A stretch of 33,997 bases of DNA from the NCBI RefSeq assembly GCF_000264995.1, contig NW_006767442.1:308830-342826 (forward strand), in the 5' to 3' direction. Below, one piece after another: positions 9,535 through 19,873 of this stretch (the first letter of the stretch is position 1; the number at the start of each line of letters is the position of its first letter). The notes below the pieces were generated by a model, which saw nothing but the letters and a program-made list of their open reading frames with translations, had not been told where the DNA came from and made no database searches. Both the position numbers and the translations under genes were made by a program. Origin of the DNA: Punctularia strigosozonata HHB-11173 SS5 (Eukaryota; Basidiomycota; Agaricomycetes; Corticiales; Punctulariaceae).

Positions 9535-11503
9535 ATGGTTTCACCTTCCTCGATCCACCACTTTATGCACAATGTCATACAGGCTCTCCGTCAGTATGCC
9601 GACAGGCCAGCATACCGCCCGTACGTAGACGGTCGTTCTTGGGACATGGTCACTATGCGCGAACTGGAGCAGCACCTTGCGGCTGCTTGTATCCGCTGGC
9701 GCGAAGTGCTTGAGCCGGCCGTTTGCCAGTCCGGAGATGTCATTGGATGCTGGTATGCCGACTCTCGTTGAAACCGCGCGTCACAATGCGCTGACATGTC
9801 TCATAGCCTCACTGGCAAGAAATATACGGATATCGTCAACGTTCTCAGCCTTTGCTCCATGGGATTCGTACCCCAGCTGTTCAGCCCCAATTACACCGCG
9901 GGGCAGATAACCAGCATGCTTGCCGCATCGCAGGCTCGCGTATTCGTCAAGGATTCCGACGTCTCATCCATACCTCCCTCGCACAAGTTCACTGTTCCTG
10001 TGTTCTCTACGATTTCGAGGGCTGATATCAATGCACTCGTCGCCCACGCGGAACTGAACATGTTGGATCTGCGCGTCGACAAGCTCCCGGCGGTCCTCCC
10101 AACGGATCCTGCATTTATCGGGCATACGTCCGGTTCGACCGCGGGCCTACCGAAGACAATTCCACAGGCGCATCGATGGATCAACCAAATTTACGCCAAG
10201 TGGGGGCCATTCGATGTTGTTGAGTATGGGTCGCCGACTTTCTTGAACACTTTTGGTAACTTAGCCCATGTTGGTTCACTGTGCGGTAAGTCGATTGTGC
10301 AAGACCGGCACCGCCGGTTCTTATCCAATCCCCAGGCGTGATTGGTGCTATCCGAGCAGGGTCGTGCACGGTTCAACCTTCCGGGCCTGCCGTCACGGCC
10401 AAGGAGCTTGAAGCTCTGGTCAATGTTGCCGGTCTCAACACTGTTATGCTGTATTCCACGTTCCTCTCGAATCTTCTACAGGAGGCTCGCAAAGACGCAC
10501 AAGTATTGCAATTGCTTCGACAGCTGAGGCGTATCTGGTACATGGGTACACCCCTCGGGAGTGAAGACGAGGCATGGGGTTACAACGAAACAAACGGGCT
10601 GAAGCTCCAAGTAAGTCTGCTATTGGGAATACTCGTGACTTTACTTTCTCATGCCCATCAGAATTACTTCGCTACGTCAGAATGTGGTCAGTCATATTCT
10701 GGTATGTCACACACACTACCCTGATCGTACGTCGGATACTGCACCACAGCAACCCTCATGATCTCCAACATTGGATACGGCCCCTCGGCCAGCCTTCTGC
10801 GCATCATCCCAGGTACCTTTGCGCAAATGATCCCTTATCAAGGCGGCTCAGAGGATATTCCTCTCTACGAACTTGTTCTCCCCACGGAGGCACCCGATGG
10901 ACCGCATGAGTCAATGTATAGCGCTGATGGGTGGTATCATACGAACGATTTGTTCGAGCTCGTTGAGAAGGGTACGTCCCAAAGCGGAGAAAATGGGGAC
11001 GGCTATGCATATCGAGGACGAGCGAACGACTGGATCAAGACAAACCAAGGCTTTATTGATACCATGTACGTCCAATTCGTCGCATATTCTCCGCTTTACT
11101 CGTGAAGGTGACGACACTTTCTAGCGCGACTGAGGATGCCATGCGGCGTCTCTGCGGCGATGTCATCCATGACGCCGTTGTTGTTGGGCAGGGACAGCCC
11201 TGGCCTGTCTTCATCGTTGAAACCAAAAGCCACAAAAACGTCGACGAGAAAAGCTTGCTCAAGCGAGAGATAATTGCTCGAATGGCCGACTGGGGCAAGG
11301 ATAGATACAAATGGGAGCGGGTTGATGATCCGCAGCGAATCATTGTTGTCGAAGAAGGGGAATTACCGAGGACCGGGGAGAAGTCAAACATAAAGTGAGG
11401 ATGCCTTCCTTGAAATGATAGGGCGTATGATAACCTTTTCTTTCCAAGGCGCAGCGGAACCCCGCAAAAGTTCGCAGCAGAGATAGACAGCATCTTCGCC
11501 TGA
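9535..11503 (+). CDS. stand-alone adenylate-forming enzyme (ANL superfamily, acyl/aryl-CoA ligase or A-domain protein)
   Basis: Activates a carboxylic acid as acyl-AMP. Seven exons (9535-9752, 9807-10285, 10336-10610, 10662-10686, 10750-11065, 11125-11394, 11449-11503) close in frame to 545 aa. Core motifs in order: HTSGSTAGLPKTIPQ (P-loop, A3), NYFATSECATLM (A5, built across a 25-nt micro-exon), DGWYHTNDLF (A7), YRGRANDWIKTNQG (A8 hinge) and LPRTGEKSNIKR (A10, catalytic Lys region). The protein stops about 15 residues after A10, so it has neither the carrier domain nor the reductase domain found in fungal adenylate-forming reductases and NRPS-like proteins. The ATG at 9535 is the first in frame. 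The block before A3 (SMGFVPQLFSPNYT) fits fungal acetyl-CoA-synthetase-like proteins. Linkage to a prenyltransferase suggests it activates an acid for a specialised metabolite; the substrate is unknown. Confidence 0.85.
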
Positions 11504-12293
11504 ACTGTCGCATCGAACGACGTTCGTAGCCAGTATATCCTGAGTACGCAATAGCGAAAACATGTCATCCCCTCGTTCCGGGCCGACATGCGCCGGAGAT
11601 GCATGTCCTCTAACCAGAACATACCTAGCAGAGGCTGAAAGTAAGGGCACATTTCTCAATCTCATGTCGTCCCGACAATGGCTTTGGCGAGCGTTTTCAA
11701 TGGGCTGAAGGTTGAGGACAGTGCAGAAACTGGTGCGGGCCGTACATGTCATCACTATCCTCGATAGACCGAGTATTCATTGAAAACCACTGTGTATGTA
11801 TGAACCAAGCTTGCAATTCGCGCTCACGCACGACTAGGTACATCGGAGTGAATTTGTAAGCAATCTCACAGCCCCTGCAGATGCTCTTCACGGTACGTTG
11901 AGTGATCCGTGTACCTGACAACACTCTGATCATGCAGTCGAGACCACCGCGTTCGAGGTCCCATCACCGATTTGCGTTGCCGCATCACCCACCAGATCGG
12001 ACGCCTTGCGTACGCGCGTGTGCCATCAAAAGTCATATGCCTATAAATCCGGACTGCGATGAGGGCGTCTGCTGTCATTCCGCCTTCGCTTTTCCGGTTC
12101 TGTTCTTCTGGGTCCGCGTGCTCGTCGCCGTTCTTCCTCTTCTTCTCTCGTGGTTTCACGCGTTTGGTCTCTTCTTGCTGCTAGCCGGCTCGCCGCACGT
12201 TCGTTCGCTCGCAGTACTCACGTTCCCTTGACGTCTTGTTATAATCAACCTCCAAACGATTGAAGCTCGTCGCACCTGCCCATCCCGTCAGAA
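11504..12293 (+). promoter_or_regulatory. intergenic with TATA box of the PLC-like gene
   Basis: No exon was recognised in these 790 bp. A TATAAA lies at 12042-12047 and is followed by a strongly pyrimidine-rich strand (about 12076-12160, repeated CTT/TCT), a common core-promoter and 5' leader arrangement in basidiomycetes. It would imply a transcript start near 12075 and a leader of about 200 nt before the ATG at 12294, unless a leader intron is present. Confidence 0.5.
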
Positions 12294-13537
12294 ATGCATC
12301 TTTCTAAGGCATTCCTCGCTGCGGCGACCCTCCTTGGTTCGCTCGCGCAAGTGAACGGAGCCATCATTCCGGAGAAGTTCAAGCGGGCAACGGCGAGTCG
12401 ATTAGAGTCAGCTCGGATGACAGAGACTTACCGTACCGCAGGTGTGCAATGGACGCGCCGAGTTTTGCGACCGATCCTACGCCAACATCACGTACCTCGC
12501 CTCGCACGATTCCGCGTTTTTCTCCAAAGATCCTCTAGCCCTTGCGAGGACGCAGGAGATAGATATCCCGTCGCAACTTCAGTTCGGCGCGCGTATGCTC
12601 CAGGCGCAAGCTCATACTGACCCCCTTGACGATGATGCTTTGCACTTCTGTCATACGAGCTGCGTGAGTAGACACGTTCTGTGACACGGGTCAACTTCTT
12701 GATGAGCTGTAGTTTCTGTTTGATGGAGGCCTTGTATCCGACTATCTGAAGAAGGTCAAGACGTTCATGGACGCAAACCCGAACGAGGTGGTTACCCTCC
12801 TCTTCACGAACGGTGATGGTCTCTCCATGAATAAAGTATGGAAACCCGCCTTCGTTGAGGCCGGAATCGATCAGATCGCCTTCGTGCCTCCGACGCCGGG
12901 TGTAAGATCTTTCGTTCCGCTCCAGCATGCCTATCATTGATCCGTCCGTGATACACGCAGACACCGATCAAGCAGTCAGACTGGCCCACGCTCGGCGACA
13001 TGATCGCATCCGGCAAGCGCGTTGTGGTATTCATGGACGCTGGCGCCGACGACGCGACCGACAATGTCGACTTCATCATGCCGGAGTTCCAGATGATCTG
13101 GGAGCCGCCGTTTTCGTCGACCGACCCGTCCTTCCCCTGCAAGGTGGACAGGATCAACGGGCCGCTTGACACCGCCGACCACATGTACATGATCAACCAC
13201 AACCTGAACAAGGTAATGCTATTCTGGGCGTTTTCGATCAGTTTTGGTACTAATGCGCGCTGCGTGTGTGTCATAGGAGGTGCTCGGCATCGATAGCATC
13301 CTCACCAGTGACCCTAGAGATGCCGCGACCACTAACGGCGTTACCTCGTGAGTTCTTCCTTCGCCCGTCTTCGCTACTCATCAATATACTTACCATGCAA
13401 CCTCCAGAATTCTTGCTGACGCCAATGGTTGTACCTCGTTCGGTGCTGGTCGCGCTCCCGCGTTTGTGCTGCTCGACTTCATCACCCGAGGCGAGGCGCT
13501 CAAGGCCGTGGACATCCTCAACGGCTTTAGCTCATGA
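12294..13537 (+). CDS. secreted PLC-like phosphodiesterase (PI-PLC X-domain TIM barrel)
   Basis: Predicted extracellular protein of the fungal PLC-like phosphodiesterase family. The N terminus MHLSKAFLAAATLLGSLAQ is a good signal peptide. Exons 12442-12663, 12713-12901, 12961-13212, 13277-13347 and 13408-13537 are all in phase (288 codons). They carry VCNGRAEFCDRSYANITYLA, then SHDSAFF with the first active-site His. Next come RMLQAQAH and HFCHTSC (second His/Cys region), FLFDGGLVSDYLKKVKTF, ANPNEVVTLLFTN and KRVVVFMDAGAD, ending in a Gly/Ala-rich tail. The junction between the signal-peptide exon and 12442 is ambiguous: the donor at 12397 is out of phase, while 12351 (91-nt intron) or a shifted acceptor would fit. 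Total length is therefore about 305-325 aa. Lipase activity is not certain, since many fungal members are uncharacterised. Confidence 0.82.
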
Positions 13538-14506
13538 TGCGTCTCCTGAGCATACAAGCGGATTTGGCAGCGTCGACCTAACGAACTTCAAGATTGCAAT
13601 GCAGCACTAAACAGGCGGACGTTTACTTATCATGGGTTGATTATTGGGCTTCATATATAATACATTCTATTACTGATTGCACTGTCCGAGTCATGGCATG
13701 CGCCGACGGACTTCCCGGAGCTACCGACACGTCATGCGAATTAGGCCGGAATAGGGTCGTCGGATATCGCCCCTTGACTTTCCCAACTCATCGGCGACGG
13801 TTCCTCAGTCAACAGGTCCGGCAACGGTGTCTCGAGGGCTTGAGCGCAACGCTCATACGCAGCGGCCCTCTCTGAGTCTCATGGTAGTCCTTTGAACAGG
13901 GGGTTTGGCGCGTGTCCACAGCAACTAATTATAAGTATCGGCTCGCGGGACGACTGCGACCTCGTGCCACCGACCGCTCCTGACAGCAGTCCTCACCCCG
14001 TCGAGGCTCTACATATTATTATCAATGCACCGTGAATGCAATAGTGCACCATCAATGCAATTGGTCTGCGGTTTTTTTCCATATCAAGGAAACAGAAGAT
14101 AGTGAGGTGCTGAAGATGGAAGTCAAACACACTGTACGTCAATAAATGAGTCCATCGAAATGTACAAGTGTATCACACCAAGTCTCGCCCCTGTTCTGTC
14201 GAGGATCCACATCAGATTGCAAACGAAACTAACCCGGTGAAAGGGACCGGCGCGAGCCTGGTATGCTGTTGAAGCTGTGTACATATGGTGTCACGATGCC
14301 ACCGATGCCGAATGGGCGCCTAACGCATCTCCATCCAATTCTTGCACCAGTTGGCTTGAGTCTTGCTATTCAAGCCACGTAACATAGTGTACCGTGTTCG
14401 AACCATAAGGAGTCGGGTCGAGTCAGTTGAGTAGGAAAGACGAAAAAGAAAACTATGACCCGGCGCTCGCGTCGACATCTGGAGTTCCGAGTATTGCGGG
14501 CCTCCC
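13538..14506. other. intergenic, no gene seen
   Basis: About 970 bp between the PLC-like gene and the start of the hAT element. Short open frames here lack family resemblance and natural composition. A near-direct duplication of a short phrase (ATCAATGCA) occurs around 14020-14065. Nothing else stands out. Confidence 0.45.
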
Positions 14507-17500
14507 ACTAGTGTTTCCCAAGAGCCGTAGCCAGCCCAGAGCCGTGCTTCGGCTCAGCCCAGAGCCGCGTGGCTCCCTGTCAGCCCAGTGCAAGTGAGTT
14601 GGCCCAGAGCCGCTTCAAAGCCGGCCCAGGAGGATATCACGTGATCTTGTGTACGCGACACGTCCAAGGCGTCGATTCTCATTTTCGACAGTCTCCTCGA
14701 CAAACTCTGAACTTTTGACCTCCCCGAAGTGCCTACACTCGCGCCTATACACCTTTCAATGCATCAGAATCCGCAACAATGTATACTATGACCAGAGTGC
14801 ACGTATTGGCACACAATATATCTGTTGCACCATCATGACATGTCTACCCCACCGCGGGCACATATCTGTTCCTTGCGGGGAATTTAAGATCGGTATGTGC
14901 TTTAGGAGCTCACAACTAACCCCTCGAACATGCAGAGTCAGTCAGAAGTCCCGGGTGCCTACGCAACCCATGGCTTTGCCCGAATGATGTCCCCCCCGCA
15001 TTTCTCATCCCAGGATCATGGCCAGCCCTCCAACACGTCCTGGGCCCCATACGCGCCTCCGAACTACCCTCCGCCATATGCTACACTGCATCAAACAGCT
15101 CCCTTCGCGCTTCCTCCCTTCTATCTCCAACCACAAACACCTAGGGCCTCCTCTGGACCCGAGCCAGCACCATATACACGCATTACACATGAGTTGGATG
15201 CTCATCCACGCGAGGACAGGCCGCTCTTCGCAGTCTACGTGTCTCCCTCCCGACGGCAAGAGAAACGGACACGTTCTTCCTCAGACAATCCGCCGCCCGC
15301 GTCTAAGAGACCGAAGACATCGCGGCGACAAAAGCAGACCGCTGCTGTGAGTAAAGCATTATCATGCTCGATGTTCTGTGTGTCCTAACCATTGTTTAGG
15401 TTGCATCTTTGGCGGACACGAGTGCACCATGCGGAGTTGGGCCTTCTGCCGCCTCGCAGACTGCTACACCTGACAATCTCCATGCAAACACCCCCATGGT
15501 TACCCCAGTCCCGATACCGCTGCAGCTGCAGCAGGACATCTTCTCGACATCCGCGCAGGAGCTTCACGACTCGCATTTCGCAAACGCGGACAGTGACACC
15601 ACCTCAGCTCGTGCTGCGCTGGACGTCTGGCCGTGGATCTTGGCCCTCGTGAATGAAACAAAGCCTCCCACCATCGAAGTCGAGTGTATGCGTCAGCGGC
15701 CAGCTCTCGTGGAGCACCCCAACAAGAAGATTTACAAGAATCTTGGATGCCGGCTATGTCTCCGTGAGACACGACCAGGAAAGCATAGCTGGCGCACATG
15801 GGGCAATTACGACGGTGTTGTCTCAACGTTACGGCGTCATCTGAGAGGCCATCATGGGACGGAATGGGAAGCATATAAGAAGATCCTGGACCAGCATAGT
15901 GGTCGAGCAGAGTCGTCATCCCCGAGGGAGCAGGAGCCGTTTACGGTTGAGGGGATGATCGAGAGGTTGATGCAATGGATTGCCGTCGACGATCAGGTCC
16001 ACCAAATGAGCCTATTGCGATGAGACATTGCTAACTTATGATTTCAGTCACTCAACGTTGTGGAAAATCCCGCCTTCCGGGAGTTCGTTACATATGTCGG
16101 TGCCGGCTCAGGTCTTCAAGACAACAATATACCTAGCAATACAGAGATGGGTCGTGTGTTGTTGGAGCTGTATAAGCGCGAACACGCCGACCTTCTAGGA
16201 GAGCTCAAGGTGTGTACTCTTCATGTATACCTCTCGCGATCATGCTTACTCATATTCTACTACGCCAGCGATCCCTTGGGCGAATCTCGTACACCACCGA
16301 TATGTGGTCGGATCCGAATCTACGGTCGTACCTCGCAATCACGGCCCATTGGATATCACGGGACTCCAATGAAGGTCGCCTCAAGCTGCAGTCGGCACTG
16401 CTCGCCTTCCGCTATGTGGAGGGTTCGCATGCGGGCGTCAACCTGGCGGATATATTCTTCAATGTTCTGAAGGAGGCTGGATTACTCGAGAAGGTACCAT
16501 CATGTTCTAATCATCCAAACAGGCTGCCTAACTGGGACTATTTGTAGACTGGCCAGATAACCCTTGACAACGCAAGCAATTGCGGGACGATGATGGCAGA
16601 ATTAGAGCGTAAATTCACGGTTGTTAACATACCGTTTCATCGTGACGGAAACCGCGTACGGTGGGCCTGAAATAGTATCTTCGCTGTGGTTGCTCTTCAA
16701 CTTTAATCCTGGTAGATGCTTCCCGCACGTTGTCAACATTGCGGTCCAGAATATTCTTGGAGAACTGAAAGACAATGCGACTGAACCTCTGGATGAATAC
16801 ATCGACAGTCTCCCAGATGATACTGACCCCGCTGTTCGGAAAGAATGGGAACGTTACCGAGACGCTCTCTCGGGTGATCCACTTGGCCGCACCCGCAAGC
16901 TTGTAGGAGACTGCCGTAGCTCTGGCCAGCGCCGTGCTGGACTACAGCATTCCATCCATGAAGGCAATCGAACCAAGTCATGGCCCCAAAGGGCATTCGA
17001 CGAAGGTTCTATGGCTGATGACCTGCAAACCGGAGGCGAGCTTCCGGAGGTTCAGCTTCTACGGGACTGCGAGACGCGATGGTCAGCAACATTTCTCATG
17101 ATCTTTCGTCTGCTTGTGCTATATCCGGTATGTTACTCATGCATACCTCGCATCTCTATGGCTGAATGAAGTTACTAGGCTGTCGCACGTTTCTTCATCG
17201 AGAATGAGCTCGATCTCGCTCATTTACTCGACGAGCATGAGAGGCGGGTCCTCCGAGATATTTACCTTATTCTCCGGTACCCTCACGCTGCACAAGAGAT
17301 CCTTTCTGCTGAGAAGACACCCACCCTCTCGCTTGCCCTTCCGTGTTACGAACTGCTCATCGACGGCTGGGAGGACCTTCGTACTCAACTCCCACACCTG
17401 ATCACTTACATCAACGTTGGGATTTCAAAACTAAAAGAGTACCTATTGTACTCACGCCGGTCTCGTATCTATGCTCTGGCGATGAGTACGTATATGTTAA

Positions 17501-18314
17501 GTCGTGATTCTTCTCCTTAATGATATGTGACGCGCCACCAGTCCTGAACCCCGGCATGAAGCTCGAGTGGATCAATGAACATTGGACCGCCAACGAGTCA
17601 GCACAGGCTCGTTCATGGATGATTGACGCCGTATGTGTTCAGCTCTTTGTCCCCGATGGTTATAGCTCATCACGTCTGGCTTGCAGATGCTGGAATATTG
17701 TCGTGAGAGCCGTCGTGCAAGCGCACCCACATCAAAAAATGCGGAGCCACTTCGCCGTAGCAGCTCTTTGTCTGATTCCATCACTAACTCGGCGGTTGCG
17801 GCTCAGACAAGAGGCTTCAATCGTCTTCTGAACCTCTCGAAAAGGCCGGCATCAAGCCGTGGTTCTCCGACGATGTCTTGCTTGTCACTGTTCTCGAGTT
17901 CATCCTCGCCCTCACCCTTGCCCAGTGCTGCCGATCTTGAGCAGCAAGAAGAGACATGCCGTAGGCAAGACAAGAGCCTTGTTGAAGAGGAGATGCGCCG
18001 GTATGAACAGCTAGGGGTCACAACATCCGATCTGGAACGCTCAACTACAAGCGACCTGATCACGTTCTGGGATGTAAGTAGGCCTATCATTCTTGAAATT
18101 TCGCCAGCTCATTCATGCATTGTAGGCACACCAGAATGCCTTCCCTCACCTGTTCAAGGTTGCCCTTGATGTTCTCCCCGTACAAGCATCTGCTGTTCCA
18201 TCACTGCTGGTGACTACTGTCGTCAAACGTACACACTCATTTGTGGTTTTCACGCTATACATAAGGCCCCTTAACTTCCTCGACATCATTCATCCCCCTT
18301 CCGCCATGACATGA
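14507..18314 (+). mobile_element. hAT-superfamily DNA transposon, 3' end missing
   Basis: The left end is probably near 14507, in CACTAGTGTTTCCCA. It is followed by a cluster of subterminal repeats of GCCCAGAGCCG (14534-14544, 14557-14567, 14602-14612, plus partial copies near 14583 and 14623) and a small hairpin (GAGCCG/CGGCTC). Such subterminal clusters are transposase-binding sites in hAT elements. No inverted copy of these motifs occurs downstream; the transposase homology ends at 18200 and the minisatellite begins about 50 bp later. The element therefore looks truncated on the right. The target-site duplication was not determined. Confidence 0.65.
14930..18314 (+). pseudogene. hAT transposase with BED zinc finger, C-terminally truncated
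   Basis: Multi-exon transposase. The N-terminal Pro-rich region (14930-15350) is followed, after an intron, by a BED-type finger (CRLCLRE ... HLRGHH). Then come NVVENPAFREFVTYVG, TTDMWSDPN (first catalytic Asp), ITLDNASNC (second Asp), RCFPHVVNIAVQ (spliced at 16664), DCETRWSATFLM and ILNPGMKLEW. The exons I could join are in frame and carry normal GT-AG introns. The last recognisable block is FKVALDVLPVQASAVP, ending at 18200. Family members continue there with CERVFSS, the dimerisation motif; here the frame instead runs through unrelated residues to a stop at 18314. The protein would therefore lack most of the dimerisation domain. The start is uncertain: the ATG at 14930 overlaps the acceptor of a canonical intron (14893-14934), so the true first exon may lie upstream. 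Confidence 0.75.
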
Positions 18315-19478
18315 GCATTGCCAGCTCCCCGTACGTGTTGCGCATCGAACATAATCCAGCATGTCACCACTCCGATTACTCGTCCTCCCAATCATACGAA
18401 TCCACCGCCCGACCTCTAGCTGTTGTACATAGTCCGCCAACATCGTATTGATCATACATACTTCAACAATATGCACGCGCCGGCCACCGTTGCTTCACCT
18501 GTCTGCGTAATACATATACCATGAAGTGGGTCCGCTTTAACTGATGCATGGCCGCGTCCGTCACCGTGATCCTGCTGGCTCAATGATACACGCTCCCGCA
18601 ACACCGTCGGTGCCGGTCGCCACGAAATTCTGTCCGCATCGTACATAATCGTGCAACTTCGTCGTCGTCAATATTCGCGTGGCTCCTTACCGCATTATAC
18701 ATGCTCCCGCAACTTCGTACACATTTGTCGCCGCGATCCAGCCTGGATAATACACGCTCCCGCAACGTCAGCTGCACTGGGTGCCGAAATACTTTGGTCT
18801 GCATTGTACATGATCCCTCACCCTCTTCTGCGTCTAGCATCGCATGGTTCCTTCCCATATCATACACATTCCTGCAACTTCGTCAGCGCCCGTCCCCACA
18901 TCCCTGCTGCCTCAATCATACACGCTCCTACAACACCGCCGGCACCGGGCACCACGATCCCTTTGTTCACATCATACATGATCCCTCACCCTCTTCTGCG
19001 TCGAGCATCGCATGGTTCCTTCCCGTATCATACACATTCCTGCAACTTCGTCAGCGCCCGTCCCCACATCCCTGCTACCTCAATCATACACGCTCCTACA
19101 ACACCGCCGGCGCCGGGCACCACGATCCCTTTGCTCACATCATACATGATCCCTCACCCTCTTCTGCGTCGAGCATCGCATGGTTCCTTCCCGTATCATA
19201 CACATTCCTGCAACTTCGTCAGCGCCCGTCCCCACATCCCTGATGCCTCAATCATACACGCTCTCGCAACACCGCCGGCACCGGGCACCACGATCCCTTT
19301 GCTCACATCATACATGATCCTCCAACTTCGTCTGCGTCAATTCTCGCGTGGTTTCTTGCCGCATCATACATGCTCCTGCAACTTCTTCCGCGCCCGTCAT
19401 CACGGTCCTGCTGACCTCGATCATAGATGATCCCGCAACACCGCTGGCGGCAGTCGTCTCGGTACTTCGTGTAATAAA
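18250..19478. repeat. 56-bp minisatellite with 168-bp trimeric higher-order units
   Basis: Monomers of 56 bp, each opening near TCATACAYG or TCATACACAT. The TACA landmark recurs at 18751, 18807, 18863, 18919, 18975, 19031, 19087, 19143, 19199, 19255, 19311 and 19367, with a TAGA variant at 19423: exactly 56 bp every time. Three monomer types (A TACATGATCC, B TACACATTCC, C TACACGCTCC) cycle as A-B-C, giving near-identical 168-bp units at 18807-18974, 18975-19142 and 19143-19310. The left part (18250-18750) holds older, less regular monomers. Because 168 is a multiple of three, long frames stay open through the array; they are not taken as genes. Confidence 0.92.
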
Positions 19479-19873
19479 TGGGCTGTGACCTGCAGCTTCG
19501 GATCATATTTTTGGCTGCAGATGTAGGTATATTACCTGGAGGGTATTGATATCGCTATCGGGTGGCATGTTCCCCTGTCTCATGGATTAGCGGCTCAATC
19601 TTTCCGATGTCCCCAGTTCACGTTTTGAAACACAGATCGGATTTTCGTTGGTATGTAGATACTGTGTACACATATTGAATAGTAATCGTACACTAGAAGA
19701 GGGACGATCTCGAGACAATTATGGACAACCGCGTGCAAGAGAGGGTGTAGAGAAACACGAAACAGATAACGTACACGATTATTGCGGCACAGTGAGGGAA
19801 AATCGAGGTATACAGAATGTTCATTGAGGCTGAGGCGAGTATGCATAGCATGTTCGTCATCTATGCACGAGTT
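19479..19873. other. intergenic, no gene seen
   Basis: About 395 bp between the minisatellite and the stop of the large minus-strand gene. It is AT-rich with no recognised exon or repeat, and presumably holds the 3' UTR of that gene. Confidence 0.45.

Noticed and set aside
9535-11503. Fungal adenylate-forming reductase or NRPS-like enzyme
   Set aside because: The A-domain motifs are present but the frame ends soon after A10 and the next 700 bp hold no carrier or reductase exon.
13594-13875. Small plus-strand gene after the PLC-like gene
   Set aside because: Composition is random-like and no splice context or family resemblance was found.
18651-19430. A 260-codon open frame through the 56-bp repeat field, with a second long frame overlapping it
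   Set aside because: Open only because the 168-bp unit is a multiple of three and lacks stops; several frames are open at once and the composition (His, Pro, Ser, Thr) is that of translated satellite.
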